Source of the DNA: Gordionus sp. m RMFG-2023
Lineage: Eukaryota; Nematomorpha; Gordioida; Chordodea; Parachordodidae
Direction of reading: 5' to 3'
DNA: 64,000 bases
Assembly (NCBI RefSeq): GCF_954871325.1
Contig: NC_088775.1
Location: 26,079,561-26,143,560 of the forward strand
The notes under the pieces: model-generated
The model's database searches: none
Seen by the model: only the letters and a program-made list of their open reading frames with translations
Told to the model about the DNA's origin: nothing
Position numbers and translations under genes: made by a program
Shown here: piece after piece, positions 43,034 through 56,987 of the stretch
Position numbering within the stretch: the stretch's first letter is position 1
Layout of the letters: every line of letters begins with the position of its first letter

Positions 43034-45492
43034 TGGCATAATATTTTTGTGAAAATTATATACTATAATACAACGCTATTTAATAACTCACGCAATTTAC
43101 CAACACAACTCTAAAACTTAAATTAATAAATCAACTCAAATTTTATTCGCCAATTAAATAAAAAAAAGTCCTTATAATAATAAAATCTCGTCTACTTTTT
43201 TGAGACATAGAAATTACGAGTTCTACACGTGATATATAAAATCAGGCGACTATTTATAAATATAATAAATATTAAACAAAAAATTTTTAAAAAATAATAA
43301 TTTTAAATAATATGACAAATATGACATGCCTTCCATAAATGAGCTCATTCGACACCCATACTTTTAGTAATTCATCATGGTTTCTCTCAATCGTGTCATA
43401 TATTTAGTTTGATAAACTTTGAATTTCTATTACTAATAATCATTAATTCCAAACGATTTTATTTTCAATTAACCATCAAATATGATTCAAAATTTTCGAG
43501 AATATATATTTTTTATTTTACCACATTCAATTCTCTGAATAATAAAGAATTCCATAATATTTCACAAGAATCAACAGGAATATATCTTCCTTTCCATATT
43601 TCTCCCCAAAAATTCCCCCCGCTTCCAACCTACATATTTTTTAACTCATTTAAATCGAAAAAATAAATATTTCCACTTTTTTTTATTATAATCAACACAA
43701 ATATCTCTCATTTTATCTATCCTAAATATATTCTTTGCAAATCGTCACCCTTTTTAAGACACCCCCTTTTTTATAAAGAAATCATCGCATAATATTTATC
43801 ATCTTAATCTCGTGAATATATTTTTCTCTCTTAGAGCCAACTCATTTTGTTTTATTATTTTCTCCTTCATCTCCGATTTGTTATTTCAACCCATTACTAC
43901 TCATTTCCTCCTTTTTTTTGAAAAAATTGTTATCTCTCCCTATGATCTCGAATGCTTTGTTATTTTTGAAAAAATTTTCTTAGCTTCGTACCATAGTTTC
44001 ATATAAAAATTTATTTTCTAGCATTTGTCATTTTCATTTTTTTTATTTATATCCAACGCTATTTTATTTCGCTGAGCTTAGCAAACTATTATACTGTTCT
44101 CTTTATTAACCGCGGCACTGATCTCTAAATATTTGTCTCTCACGATGATTTTGATTATTTTGTATTCACCCCACAAAAAGGACAACACTCATTCCTAAAC
44201 TCGAAACCAATAATTCCACTCTCATTACATCCCTCATCGTTTTAATGCAAAATTTAAAAGTATTACTTCACACATTGGTCTTAAAAAGGTCTGTTCCTCT
44301 TTGCGACTCTTTCCGCTTCTGCACTAAATTTTGACATTACTCTCAACTTCTCCAGTTATATATTTTCATTCTCACATTTATATATTTCTCTATTAATCTA
44401 AATTTCTCCCACAATTATATTTTACTATCGCGTTTTGCACTCTCAATATAATTTATTTCGATCACTTCAATTTAATTCAACACAGCATTTGTACCCTTGA
44501 TTTCCAATAATTAATATGCATTAATTCCTCAAAAATTACAACAATTTAGTTTTTTTAACCAAATTTCACATTTTAAATTAGCACCACATGTGTCAACCTC
44601 CACAGATATTAACTAACAACACTATAATTTTATCCATATGTCTAGGTCACATTCACCGCTTTAAATAAAATTTATTAATGCAACACTATAACATTCCCCA
44701 TAAGCTTCGGTCATGGCACCCAGCGTCTACATGACAGGATTTCACTGGATGCAAACCCCCTTAAAAACCTTTGCCTACCCCCCTAAAAATAATCCTCCGC
44801 CTTGGCGGCAGTGTCTCTTTATTATTATTTTCTTTATAATTATATTGATACTCTTTTCATAGAATTTATAAGGATAACTTAAATTAATCTATCTCTACTA
44901 CCAACTATCGATATTTTGTGAATATAAAGAATTTATTTTTTAGATAATAAATTCAATTATAACCTTCATTATTTACAATGAATTAATTATTATCATTATA
45001 AGCTTGCTGATTTGGGAAACAATGTGTATGATTGTTTGCAATATATAGATTTGGTCAATAATTATATTATAATAATTCTATAATAAAAGTATTAATTTTT
45101 ACAGCAATAAATTGTGTCCTATTTCATCTCAAAATTCACTACCCCCACAAAAAAATAGGATGCAATTCCTACCCCTCCAGCTCATGTAGACGCTGATGGC
45201 ACCATTGTGAATATAATATAAAAAACTCTACCAGTACAACGTTATTTAATAACTCACACAATTTAACCACAACTCTAAAACTATAATTAATATCAAATCC
45301 AAACTTTATTGTCCAAATATATATCTACAAAACAAAAAGTAAAAAGTCTTTATAATTACAAAATCTCGTCCCTTTTTTAAAGAAATTATGAGTTGAACGC
45401 GTGATATATAAAATCAGTGGCATGATAAATATTAAACAAAATAATTTTTTCTAAAAATAAATATTTTAAATAATATATGACAAATATGACAG
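43034..45492. mobile_element. Candidate short LTR-type element fossil (paired direct repeats)
   Basis: Two direct repeats of about 270-300 bases, at 43034-43330 and 45198-45492, share TGGCA at their start, ACAACG(C/T)TATTTAATAACTCAC, CAACTCTAAAACT and ATGACAAATATGACA at their end. About 1.9 kb lies between them with a pyrimidine-biased strand and no protein match. The repeats have diverged clearly, so it is old. A hAT-type MITE (44721-45195) sits against the right repeat. A fragment of the same repeat lies inverted at 14016-14135. Without a primer site or polymerase the LTR reading is an inference. Confidence 0.4.
44721..45195. mobile_element. hAT-type MITE, CAGCGTCTACATGA family, copy 2
   Basis: Both ends read CAGCGTCTACATGA inward. 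ATGGCACC is duplicated exactly at 44713-44720 and 45196-45203, the 8-bp hAT signature. Subterminal GGATGCAAAC is shared with copies 1 and 3. 475 bases, no ORF. The exact duplication suggests that the family moved fairly recently. Confidence 0.88.
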
Positions 45493-46199
45493 TTTTAATT
45501 TTAAAATATTAATAAAAATTGTTTTTATATAGTTCAGACATTGTATTCCAATACTAGGAAAAAATAATTTTTTTATGCCTCTAAAGAGCCCTCAAGCATA
45601 GCTAATATTTGAGGTCAAAGATGCAAAGAATTTTAAATGATCTCAAGACCATAATATGTAATTATTTCGATACTAGAATATAAACATTTTTTTATTGATG
45701 TATTAATATTTATCAATCATTTTCAAATATTAAATAATTAAAATTTAGATAGGTGAATAAATAAAATTGGCAATAGTCCTAAGATTATTGCGCGTACATG
45801 TACTTGCGGCTTGCTAACCTACTTTTATAAGCCTATTATGGCCTGGTTAACCTTTTGCTATAGAATTATTATTGTCATTAAAGTGAAGAATGGATTAAAT
45901 GCTTTCAAATTTAGTGATAGTCATCGTCTTTTTTTATAAGATCATTGCCAATTACATCTTTCCAATAGTCTCTTATGGATGGTTATTGAACATGAGAATA
46001 TTAATCCCAATGAATTTCCTTAGCTCCATTATATAAATTTTTATAGGTTTGTTAATATTTTTTATAGGTGCATATTTGGTTGTGAGAACTACTAAATCTA
46101 GGAAATTATCATTCAAAAAATATGATAAACATTGATAGGGAGTATGTAAAGCCAGTATCTCGCTGGATTAAGTGGACTTTCCATTGAATTTTAGATAAA
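45493..46199. other. AT-rich, nothing recognised
   Basis: No coding or element structure that I can support; it may belong to the 3' flank of the hAT relic that follows. Confidence 0.35.
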
Positions 46200-47570
46200 T
46201 TTTTGAGATATTTAAATTTTTTTCCTTTCATATTATATCTCTTCTTCTATTTATAATAGTAAAATTATCTGAAAATGTTGAATTATCATCCTCATCATCG
46301 TGGCCATCTCCTAAAAAGCTGTCATCAGAAAAATAATTATATAATGAAATCATATTAGAATCTTATTAGTAACATTCATATATTATCGATTAAAAAAATT
46401 TTAATTAAATTTTTTTTAAATATAAAAATCGGAAAAGAATATAGAAATATTTTAGTTATCTGGTTCATATTTTTTTGAAAAATAATATCAAAGTTTAATA
46501 TTAAAAAAATGTAATTAAAAATTATTTTCAAAAAAATTATTGTCGGATGTCTTCGATGTTGTAATAGGGCCATTTTGTCTGGGTTCAGACTATTGAGCCT
46601 AGCCATGAGCCTATCACGTTGATTTATAGCATCATGGGAATTGATGTATGGCCGTTTAAACTTTGGATGAATCATTGCTGCCAAGACATTATCATCACTG
46701 TAAAGGTTGGGGAATCTAAAAGTTGCAAAAATAGAGTATTTAAAATATATCTTAATCATAACATTTTATAAATTTTTTAGCTTAAAACATAAATTATTCA
46801 GTCAAAATCAAAACAATATAAATTTTATTTACCTTCTCTCAATGCCTTTTAACATGGAGTATACTAGAGGCTGGCATAAGATTAGATTATTAAATCTATT
46901 TAGTTTGGTGGTTAGGATACTTAATGTGGGAATATAATACTCCATTTCCATATTATCCTCACCTTCCAAAATTTCAAGGGAAACAGCCACATATTGCATA
47001 ACCTAAAAAATTAAAATGATATGAAATTGAACCATTATTAATTAAAATTACTTCTGTATACTCTTTTATAAAAGTATGCTCTTCATCATTAATATATTGG
47101 ATTCCAACATGATCACATAGGAAATTCATTTCTAATCTTTTTTCCTCTAGAAAAAATGCTATTAATTTTATTGCCTGGTATACAGAGTTCCATCTTGTAT
47201 GGTTAGGAGTTAATAAGTATCTGCCTAATTTTATTCCTTAAAGTTTGACATTTATGGAAAGTGGATCTTGAAACCCTTTTAAAATCTTCATTATTTAGGG
47301 CTTCTTCATCATCCACTGTTGCTATCAAATTAAGATTATGGCAAGAGCATCTCTGATGACTGGGTAACATTGAGTTGGAGTTATTCGAAGATGCTATAGA
47401 ATAAGATTAACATGTATTATAAAATAATTTAAACCTTCTTCTAAGATTTCATTAATATCAACTCATCAACACCCATTTCCTCCTCTTCCAATACATGCTT
47501 ACTAAGATTCTGTATCTCACCTTCAGCATTATCCTCACCAAATATTCTATATTCATATAAAATAGAATAA
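46200..47570 (-). pseudogene. hAT (ZBED-type) transposase gene with introns
   Basis: Minus-strand exons are supported by phase: start 47393 to 47052 (HQRCSCHNLNLIATVDDEE, FHKCQTL, TPNHTRWNSVYQAIKL), 47002-46833 (MQYVAVSLEILEGE, YIPTLSILTTKL, LVYSMLKGIERR), and from 46715 (FPNLYSDDNVLAAMIHPKFK). The introns are 49 and 117 bases with GT and AG ends, and the reading joins in phase 0 and phase 2. An acidic exon near 47480-47560 (EDNAEGEIQ) and a C-terminal acidic part near 46250-46345 (DDSFLGDGHDDEDDNS) belong to it. RCxCHxLNL, KCxxLxNK, TRWNSxY and LAAxxHPKFK are the hAT-ZBED landmarks. At least one shift lies in the first exon (near 47220), and the BED finger and element ends were not found, so it is probably a recent pseudogene. 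Confidence 0.75.
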
Positions 47571-48291
47571 ATTATTCATCCAGTTTTTAATATAAATGTG
47601 TAGTGATATTTATCAAAAATGGAGTGGTAAAATCATTTGGTAGCTATTCTAAATTTTGAACCTCAGGAATTATGATGTAACTAAGTAAAAATATTTTATC
47701 AAATGAATACATTGAATTCCCTGTACTGTATATAAATTGATGGATATTAATTAATATTGAACTGAGAGAAAAGTTCAATTTAGACTAATTTTGATTTAGA
47801 ATAATTTTGAATATATTATTGAGCAATGGTGGAAAAGTTCAATTTAGAATAATTAAAAATATCTTTTATTTATATAATTTAAAAAGAAAGAATTACAAGT
47901 TATTATAATACAAGCAAAAAAAAATAAGTAATTTAAAATAAAAAAATATATATATTTATATATATATTCTGTTGCCTTAAGATATATAACTAAATTTTTA
48001 AATATAATTATTTAAATATAACTGACATTTTAAATATAAGTAATAAAATAATAGCGTACAATAGCGCACATGCAACATGCACTCCCTCCAAAAAAAAATA
48101 TAAAAAAATGAATATTGAAATGAAAACTGAAAGAAACTACAATTTATAGTAAACACTCGCTTGACATGCGGGAGGTAAATCTTATAATGTTACACGCATA
48201 ATAATGTTAAAATTTAATGTTACAATAATGATATCAAAATAATACCCTATACTTACATTAAGATTAACAAGGAATTATATAACAAATCATA

Positions 48292-48500
48292 TATATATGG
48301 GGATAGTAGGAACTACAATTGGGAAGGGGAAATTATTGTCATTATTTCCTTTTTTTTGGAATATAACAAACAATTACAATTGGGAAGGGGAATTATTGTC
48401 ATTATTTCCTTTTTTTGGAATATAATAAACAATTATAATTGGGAAGGTTGGAATATAATAAACAATTACAATTGGGAAGGGGAATTATTTTCAATATTAA
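48292..48500. repeat. Tandem repeat, about 65-bp unit
   Basis: Three to four units of the type ACAATTGGGAAGGGGAATTATT followed by GTCATTATTTCC and TTTTTTGGAATATAA. The third unit is shortened. Noncoding. Confidence 0.75.
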
Positions 48501-48619
48501 CAATGTAACTTATTAATCAAAATTATCACAACTAGGAAAGATATGTATGATGCGTGAATATTTGTAACCAACAATATAAAAGTAAAGATATAATGCAATA
48601 TATTCCTATTAATAATTTC

Positions 48620-51600
48620 TAATGTGATCAATATGAACAAAGAGAAACTTATCATCTACCTGAATTTCCCAAATGACGTTACTAATTCTCCCAATGACAA
48701 TCCCCACACGCCATTCTTGATTGGAGCCCATTTTAAACAGAATTGCCAATTGTTAATTCTCTGAACTTTATTCTTTTTAGGTCGCAAATCACAGTCACTG
48801 TCCTTCAAAAAACTCCATTTCCATCTTAGTTCCCTGCCGAATAATCTAAACGCAGGTGAATTTTTGGGTTGTCGAATGAGTGGTATTGCGATAATTCAAT
48901 AACACCTCTTCCAATAACCTATCATCCCAACCTCCTAATTTATAAATCATATCCTTAGCTGAGCGTACCGCTCTTTCAGCCATACCATTTGAAGACGGAT
49001 GGTATGCAGGAGTAAATAATGTGTAATACCCTTTTTTAGTATAAAATTTTTAAAATCATACGACCTAAAAGCTGGTCCATTATCAGAAACCAACTCTACG
49101 GGGTAACCAAATCTTGAAAAAATATTATTTAATACCATGATAGTGGTATTAGTAGTAATATTTTTAACCTTGATAATCTCAAGCCATCGAGAGTACCCAT
49201 CAATTATTACTAATCCATAATAATTCTTAATGGGTCCAAAAAAATCAATAAAACACGATACCAGGGTCTGTTCGGATCTACCCAATGATTATTTCTTACC
49301 TTTGGTAATTTTGGAGCATTAACCATACACATATTACACCTAAAAACCATTTCATGTCTCTTTTAACCCCGGGCCACCAAAAATATCTTTCCATGATATC
49401 AATCGTCCTAGACAAACCTATATGTCCCTCATGAAGAACATTTAGAATCTCTTTTCTTAGCGATTGGGGAATAACAATCTGCTCTCCCTTGAAAATACAA
49501 TCATTTTTAATAAACAACAACTTACCTAGCTCCATATATACTTTAATCTGTGTGAAATCTCCCACTTCATTTAAAATAAATTGTTTAACTTTGATAAGTT
49601 CTAAATCTTCCACAGTCTCTCTTATCATATCTAAATTATTCAAAATTCTCTGCACTTAAATCATTATCAATATTAAAAAAACAAATAACATCTTACTTAA
49701 TTAACCTAGATAAACCATCAGCAATAAATTGATCTTTACCCCTCCTGTAATTAATGTCGAAATCAAACCCGGCTAAACAAAAAGCCCATTTCTGTAGCCT
49801 TGGCGACATATTGTAAAGTTTAACCGGATCTGTTCCAAACAAATTAACTAGAGGTTTATGATCCGTAAAAATTTTAAAATTCCTCCCTACTACATATTCC
49901 CTCTATTTCTTAACAAAGACCATCCTCTTCAACATGAAATAAAACAGCACCCATACCTTTATTAGAAGCATCAGTAGAAATAAATAAATTTTTACTTCTG
50001 TCATAATGTGCAAGAATTGGTGCATTGCACAATCTTTCTCTAATATCATCAAAACTAGTTTTTTCCTTAATTCCCCAATAAAATTTTTTACCCTTTTTAA
50101 GCAATTCATATAAATTAGATGCCAATTTAGAAAAACCTTCTATGAACCTTGAATAATAATTCATCAGACCCAACCACGAATGCAATTCTTCCTTACTCTT
50201 AGGTTCAGTCATGGTACTTATAGGATCAATCTTTTCTTTAATTGGCTGTATATCTTTGTCACTTATCAAATAACCTAAATACTTAATACTCTCTTTGCAA
50301 AATTCACTTTTTTTTATATTTCCAATCACCCCAAACTCCAACATTCTTTCAAACACTCTTTTTAATTTATAAAAATGGTCTAACTTATCCTTACCAAAAA
50401 TTAATAAATCATCTAAATAATAAATGACCCCCTTAATATCAGAAAAATTTCGTCCATAGTCTTCTGGAAATACGCAGTTGATACTCTAAGCCCAAAAGGT
50501 AGTCTATTAAATTGAAAAAGACCCTTGTTTGTGGAGACGGTCAAAAATTTGGAAGTTTCTTTAGATACAGGAATCTGCAGATACGCCGATGAGAAATCTA
50601 TCTTTGAAAAAAACTTTCCATTACCTACTTTAGCAATTATGTCATTAATCCTTGGAAGCGGATATTCGAACCTTTCTAATTGTGGGTTTACAGTAACTCT
50701 AAAGTCAGCACAAACTCTCAACGTATTATCTTTTTTTTTAACTAACACTAATGGAGTGGCCCATTGTGAAAATCTGACAGGCTTAATTACTCCCTGCTGT
50801 CGCCAGTGTTCTATAGTGTTTTCTAATTCTTCTTCTAACACGAAGGGCACTCTCCTGGCCTTCACAAATTTTGGCTTAAAGTCATTTTTTAATAAAATGT
50901 CTATTTCCAAATTCTTGACTTTTCCAATTCTATCATTAAAAACACAGTCAAATTTCTTAATTAGCTTGTTGATGTCACAACTCTCTTCAAAATACCCTTT
51001 TTTAGTAAATAACGAATGACATCATTTTTTTTATAAAATTTCTCAGTATCTTTGAAAGGATTGTCAAAAGTTAAAAAATTCACTCTATCTCCTATCTCAT
51101 TCTTTATAATAGTGTTTACATCAACGTTGAATTTGATTATGTCAAATTCTTTAATACAGTCTTGACCACATAGAGGTGGTCCCTCCCCATCCAATACATA
51201 AAAATTTAAATATTTAATTGTATTCAAATATTTAACCTTAATATTCGAGACCTGACCAACGACTGTGATAGGAGAAACCTCATAAGGGAATAATTTTTTA
51301 GAACAATTTTCCAACTCAATTTCTTCATAATTCTCCACTTTTTCAAAATCTTTAATGGGCAAGGATGTCACGAACCCGTATCTATCAAAAAAGAAAAATT
51401 AAGATTATTAAGTTGCATATTAATCATAAAATCATTAATAAAATTTATCTTATTCCTTGGCCTCAAATTATATGGCGTTTGTATATTTCTTGTTTTTTGA
51501 AATTGTTGTTGTTGTTATTGTTGTAGTAGTTGTTGTTGTTGTTATTGTTGTTGTTGTTGTTATTGTTAGCCTTGAAAGTCTGCTTGTTCTCTTTCCAAGA

Positions 51601-52130
51601 CGAATAGCCTTGCCAATCGGTTCTATCCTCTCTTCTCCAAGAATCTTTCGCTAAATATGTTTTATTATTATTAATTTCCAACGATTGAAATTTGACAACA
51701 ATGTCCTCTATAATATTAATCTCTGTAGTATTTTCTTCTATCAACCTAGTTTTTAGCTTTTCATTACAACAATTCAAAATAAATTTCACCGACAAAAATT
51801 CAGGATTGAGCCCCGAGCCATACCCTTTCAGTCTATCGAAATACTCTCTGGAAGATTCAAGTCTGTCCGGTTTTGTATTGAACAACTCCAAAATACGCGT
51901 GATTTTGTTCTTTTCGACTTTCTTTTGTACTAATCTTTCATTTGTTGATATGATAAATTATCAATGTTATCCATGATACTCACAGCCATATCTTTATCCA
52001 ATGTTTCGAATAATTTATATTTTTTTGTAGCTTCATCTATAATGTTCTCCGCAAGAAATTTCAGATCCAACGTCTTCAACAATACCTTGATCTTTACATC
52101 ATTCCTATCCTCCACCATATTAAACTGGGA
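48620..52130 (-). mobile_element. Ty3/gypsy-type LTR retrotransposon fossil
   Basis: The domains lie on the minus strand in Gypsy order: gag (about 52.1-51.4 kb, with a poly-Asn run from a GTT microsatellite), protease region (about 51.3 kb), reverse transcriptase (about 50.9-50.3 kb; YLQIPV, FNRLPFGL), RNase H (about 50.1-49.7 kb), integrase zinc finger and catalytic core (about 49.6-48.9 kb; HEGHIGLSRT, VSDNGPAF) and a C-terminal chromodomain-like end near 48.65 kb. The order RT, RNase H, integrase sets it in Ty3/gypsy, not Ty1/copia. It is broken, with about six or more breaks, but the domains are still easy to read, so it is of moderate age. A short motif (AAAAGTTCAATTTAGA) occurs on both flanks, near 52135 and near 47770 and 47835; the LTRs themselves could not be delimited. 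Confidence 0.85.
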
Positions 52131-52579
52131 GAAAAGTTCAATTTAGAATAATTTTGATTTAAAATAAAAGTATATTAAAATATATAGTTACAAACATGTA
52201 ACATCTGAATTCTGATAAAGATAAGAAATTGAATAATTATCTTTGGCAATCATAATTTTAATTTTTAAGGTTTTCCTGTGAGGGAATAAAAAATTAAATT
52301 AAATTTTTTAAAGATTTATCTTCAATTATTGATAAAGCTGTTAATTTTAAAAAAAAATCAGGAATTAATAATATTTTAATTAAAAAATTATATACTGTAT
52401 ATTCCCTAAAAAATGAAAGTGATTAAAGAACATTAAAATAGTTATATAAAATAAATGAACTTAATCAACTCACGCTCATTGAGATGCAGAATCCATCTAC
52501 ATCAAAGATAAAAATAGCACAATCAGCTGTGATGGATTAGTTTTTAATTTTGTAATTGAAGAATTAAAACCATTTTCAA

Positions 52580-53560
52580 TTGTAGAATTGCATTATTAAT
52601 ATAATCAAAAAATTGCACCCAACTAAAAATGTGATGTCTGGGCCTATCCTCATATTAAAAATTTACAAAGCATATGACACCATGGCAAATATATTAGTGG
52701 ATTTATTATATATCCCAAAAATTGTCTGTGCAACTGTGGATTCTTAGTCAGCTTATCATCGGTATATAAAAAGTATATATTTTATAGATTGATAATATTG
52801 TCTTTTAACAATGTTCTTATATAGGGATGACGGTACACTGACTACATCCTGACACTCTTGAGAGGGTTTCGGCTTAGCTTTTAAAAGGCAAAACCAAAAA
52901 CACACATTTGATTATCTAACAAAAATATCTTTGAAATTTTTACCACATATAAGATACAAAATAAAGTGACCAAATGCATTACCGACAATGCTAGAAATTA
53001 TATAAAAGCTTTCAAGTAAAAAAATTATAATATATTTATTAAAAATTTATAAGGAGAGGAGTCGAATGATGAAATAGTTCTTCTGCCATTATTTGATCTA
53101 TAATCAAAATACTATTGATAGTATTTCATACTTATGCATCATTCCTGTTCAGCACACACTTTAAATCTCATTGCAAGTGTTGTCATTGAAAAGGCAGGTA
53201 ACGATGTCCACTTTAAAACTATTTTAAAAATTCCATTTTCTAAGTGTAAGCGATTGTGGAATAAACATGGGCAATCTTCAAACTGTACAGCATTTTTAAG
53301 GAAAACATGGGAAGATATCTGATTAAACCGGTTATAACAAGATGGAACTCTTTTTATAACTCCATGAAATTAATAGAGAATTGTCAAAAATTTGACAAAC
53401 TTGTGATAAATCTGAATTAAAGAGATTTTCAGATAACGACAAATCGTCATGGATGAATATTGTATGTTAGTGTTAATTAAGAAATGTGATATGTATGTAT
53501 GTATATGATTTTATAGGTTATGGAACCGATTGCTACGGCTTTCAATCTTAAAAAGCGACG
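52580..53560 (+). pseudogene. hAT (ZBED-type) transposase relic
   Basis: On the plus strand: KIVCATVDS (start of the catalytic block), ITDNARNYIKAF near 52980, then HHSCSAHTLNLIAS, KCKRLWNKHGQS (53134-53322) and a TRWNSF-like stretch near 53335. These are hAT-ZBED landmarks in the right order, split by several stops and shifts. The downstream CAACGGTAACGCG repeats (54424-54565) may be its right end. Confidence 0.65.
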
Positions 53561-54834
53561 AAAAAATGCATTTAGGATATCTCACTCCCAATAACTATTA
53601 TAATATTAAAACTTAAAAACAATGCCTTTTAAAAACAATGCCTTTATATAATTTCAAGTTTTGTAAGCCGCTTTTTAATTCAATCCTGGAAAGCAAAGAT
53701 AAAAGGTATACAGTTCAAATATTGCTTACAATTTATTTGATTATCTTTTATTTTCAATAGATTCATACACATCTATAAAGTTGAATATATACTATCAGTA
53801 ATTATTCCTCCGCATTTGAATTGGATTGGCCCTGGATAAAATTAGAGGTCAACAGAGGTTAGAACCTATTTCTAGTTTGAGAAAAAATCTTGATAAGAAA
53901 GAGCAGATGTAATTTCTTTATATAACACACATACCAGAATATTTTTTGATAAAGATAATATTTTTTTGATGAGGAATAAAGATATTTGTATAAAGATGAT
54001 CTATTAAGCCTCTTTCAAAATAAAGATATTTCTTTAAATATATTTAAAATTCCCCGAATTAAAATTTTTATTTATTAAATATAATACAACTCTCCCATCC
54101 TCTGCGCTAATTGAACGTTGTGTTTAGCACAGCGAAAGCTGTATTGAGCATTAAGCGCTCTTGTTTGTCTGATCAAAATTTCAAAAATCAATTGTTGCTA
54201 AAATTAAATGAAAAATTGTTACAAAAAGATGTTATCTTATACATTATATATTATTTTTATATAATTTTATTTATATTATAATTATATATATATGATTTTT
54301 TTATAAAAAGATTTTATCTTATTATATATTCTTTTTGTATAGTTTTATTTATATTATATATTGTAGGAAAAAAATAAATTTTTTTTAGTATGTGATATTA
54401 ATTTTTTAAGTAACGAGTAACCCATTATTTTTTTGAATAGTCAGTTATGCGCGTTCCTTTTTAAAAAGGTAGCGAGCAACGGTAACGCGTTTTTTTCAGA
54501 CATAACAAGTAACGGTAACATGTTTCCTTTTTCAGACGTAACGAGTAATGGTAACGTGTTTCTTTTTTGTATTAACGTTTACAGCATTCGTAATAATACT
54601 ACTATTAGTGTTGTAAATTATTGATGAAAAACATTTCCATATTTTTTAATTTTATTTGAAAATTACTTATTTAACTTGTAAAAATTGTTATAACAATTTT
54701 TATAAGTTAAATAATTTAATTTACAAACATATTTAAAAATATGCAAAGATTTTCTAATAAATCTACAAAACACTTTTAACTACAATCATAATGATATATT
54801 TGGTTTATATTTAGTTATATTTTTATCAATAAAA
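53561..54834. repeat. Noncoding stretch with GTAACG tandem units
   Basis: 54424-54565 holds three units of about 50 bases of the type GTAACGAGTAACGGTAACG-TGTTTCTTTTT. Similar GTAGC/GTAACC repeats lie near the hAT end at 40310-40400. Nothing coding was found; the small open frames here are repeat translation. Confidence 0.5.
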
Positions 54835-55928
54835 TTGTAGTAATTAGGAATTTATTTTATGTTTTACAATGGTTATATATATGGATATTTATTATATCTT
54901 TTATTATGATTATATATGTAGATTTATATGATTAATATAATAATTTGTAAGGTTAACTACCTAACACACATAATGTAATTTTCGCATAACCAAATTGTGA
55001 ATGTACGTGTTTACATAAATGATGTTTTGTTTATGAAATAATTCCCATTTATTAAATTGGCGACGACGAAGAACCTGTAATATGAATCTATTGGATTATA
55101 AAATAAATTATGGGGAATGATTGGAAAATGTCATGGTAAGTATGAACTATTCTGTAAATGTGATATTTGTTTGAGGAATATAAATAATTAAGTCAATGGA
55201 ATAAATTGTGTAAAATTTGCGGAATATTATGATAAAATTATGGCTGATAATAAACTTAATTTGAAAAATACATGTATATGAATGAATTATGTAATCTGAT
55301 ATTGAAATAATTATGAAATGGAACAATTATATCTGATTTAACAGAAACAAAATAATAAATAATTATAATTGCTGACAAACAAAAATTGTTGATGAATGAA
55401 TTTGCAGGTAATTACATGGTTAATTTGGTACAACCGAAAATGTTCATGCTGATAGCTAACTTTATTAAAATTTCAGAAGAATGAAGTATATTTTCACAAT
55501 ACAATTATAAAAAATGAGAATGATAAAATTATGATTATTAAATGGCTTATTTAAATTTGGGGAATAATCCTATGTTATAAATATTTAGTAATCTGTTGAT
55601 AATAATTTAACTATCATTTGGATGTATATGAAAATATGGTATAATCTATTACTTGTGGAAATATGGTGGTTGATGGAAATTGATTACTCTTAGTGAAATG
55701 AACAAAACAGAGATTGGTTCATGGATCTATGGCTAATGGACATTGAGAAAAAGGTTATTGGCAAAAGAACCTGGTTAATTTAGACACTGTGAAAATGGAT
55801 ACTGATAAGGATACCTGGCTATTTAAAACATAAAGATATAAGGACGTTCAGCTCTCAAATCACGTGACCTATGAAAAACTAATAGGGCTTCCATGAATGC
55901 GCCATATGTAGCCGTATTTTAGTTAAAG

Positions 55929-56437
55929 CAGCGTCTACATGAACGGGGGGGGGGGTAGGAACAGTTTGCATCCTATCTTTTAAGGGGGGGGGGTAGGCGG
56001 CTTTAATGGGGGTAGGATAAATTTTTTGGGGGTTATCTATTAAATTTTGAGATCAAATAGGACAAAATTTATTGTTGTAAAAATTAATACTTTTAATTAT
56101 AGACCTATTTTAATATAATTCATCAATCAAATCTATATATTGCAAACAATCAGACATTATTTTTCAAATAAAACTTTCTGCTATCCTTTCAAATGTAATT
56201 TAAAAGGTTTAGACATTTTCAGCAAGCTCATAATGCTATAATAATGAATTCATTGTAAATGATGGTTTTAATTGAATTTATTATCTAAAAAAATAACTCC
56301 TTTATATTAACAAAATGTTGATAGTTGGTAGTAGAGATAAAATAATTTAAGTTATTCTTTTTAAATTTTTTGAAAGAGTATCATTATAATTAAAAAGGGG
56401 GTTTGCATCCAGTGAAAATCCTGTCATGTAGACACTG
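55929..56437. mobile_element. hAT-type MITE, CAGCGTCTACATGA family, copy 3
   Basis: The ends read CAGCGTCTACATGA and, inward from the right, CAGTGTCTACATGACAGG. Flanks AGTTAAAG and AGTTAAAT agree at 7 of 8 bases. Includes two G runs, GGAACAGTTTGCATCC and GGTTTGCATCCAGTG, shared with copies 1 and 2. 509 bases, no ORF. Confidence 0.85.
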
Positions 56438-56987
56438 AGTTAAATGACTAATTCTTGTACGATGTAGGGATATGATTTATCTTATGAGCCATCCAAGGAT
56501 GATAGTGATCTCTTGGCCAGCTCTAATATAACAGTGACCGGTCCAAGGATGAAATCCTATGGCCAGCTCTAGGATAACGGTGACCTCATGGGCTGATCAA
56601 CCACAATATTGTCCATCTAAAATGGACTCGCTAGAGATACTCTGGTGGATCCATCGAGATTGATACACCGGTGATAGATCAAGCATACAGTGAATGGATA
56701 AGTCAGGTGGGATATCTATCGATATTGATACTCTACATGAGATCAATCAACAAGGGAAATATGATATTGGTACTCTAGGTGGGATCAATCAATAAGGAAA
56801 ACGATATTGATAATCTTCTAAGAGAGATCAATAGTACCAAGGCTGCTATTATTGATGCTCTTTGAGAGATTAAAATTTTAATTGGGGAGTGGATGTTAAA
56901 TAAGACAACACCACATGGTAAAGGTAAATGGAAGCAAAAGACAAAGATTTTTTAAGAAGAATTTTAAGTCGTGGATGCCTATAGGAG

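Noticed and set aside
43409-44006. Two plus-strand frames rich in Phe/Ser/Leu
   Set aside because: They arise from the pyrimidine-biased strand of the 43-45 kb repeat element; no domain and no splice context.
51494-51575. Poly-Asn stretch considered as a host prion-like protein
   Set aside because: It is a GTT microsatellite inside the gag region of the Ty3/gypsy fossil.
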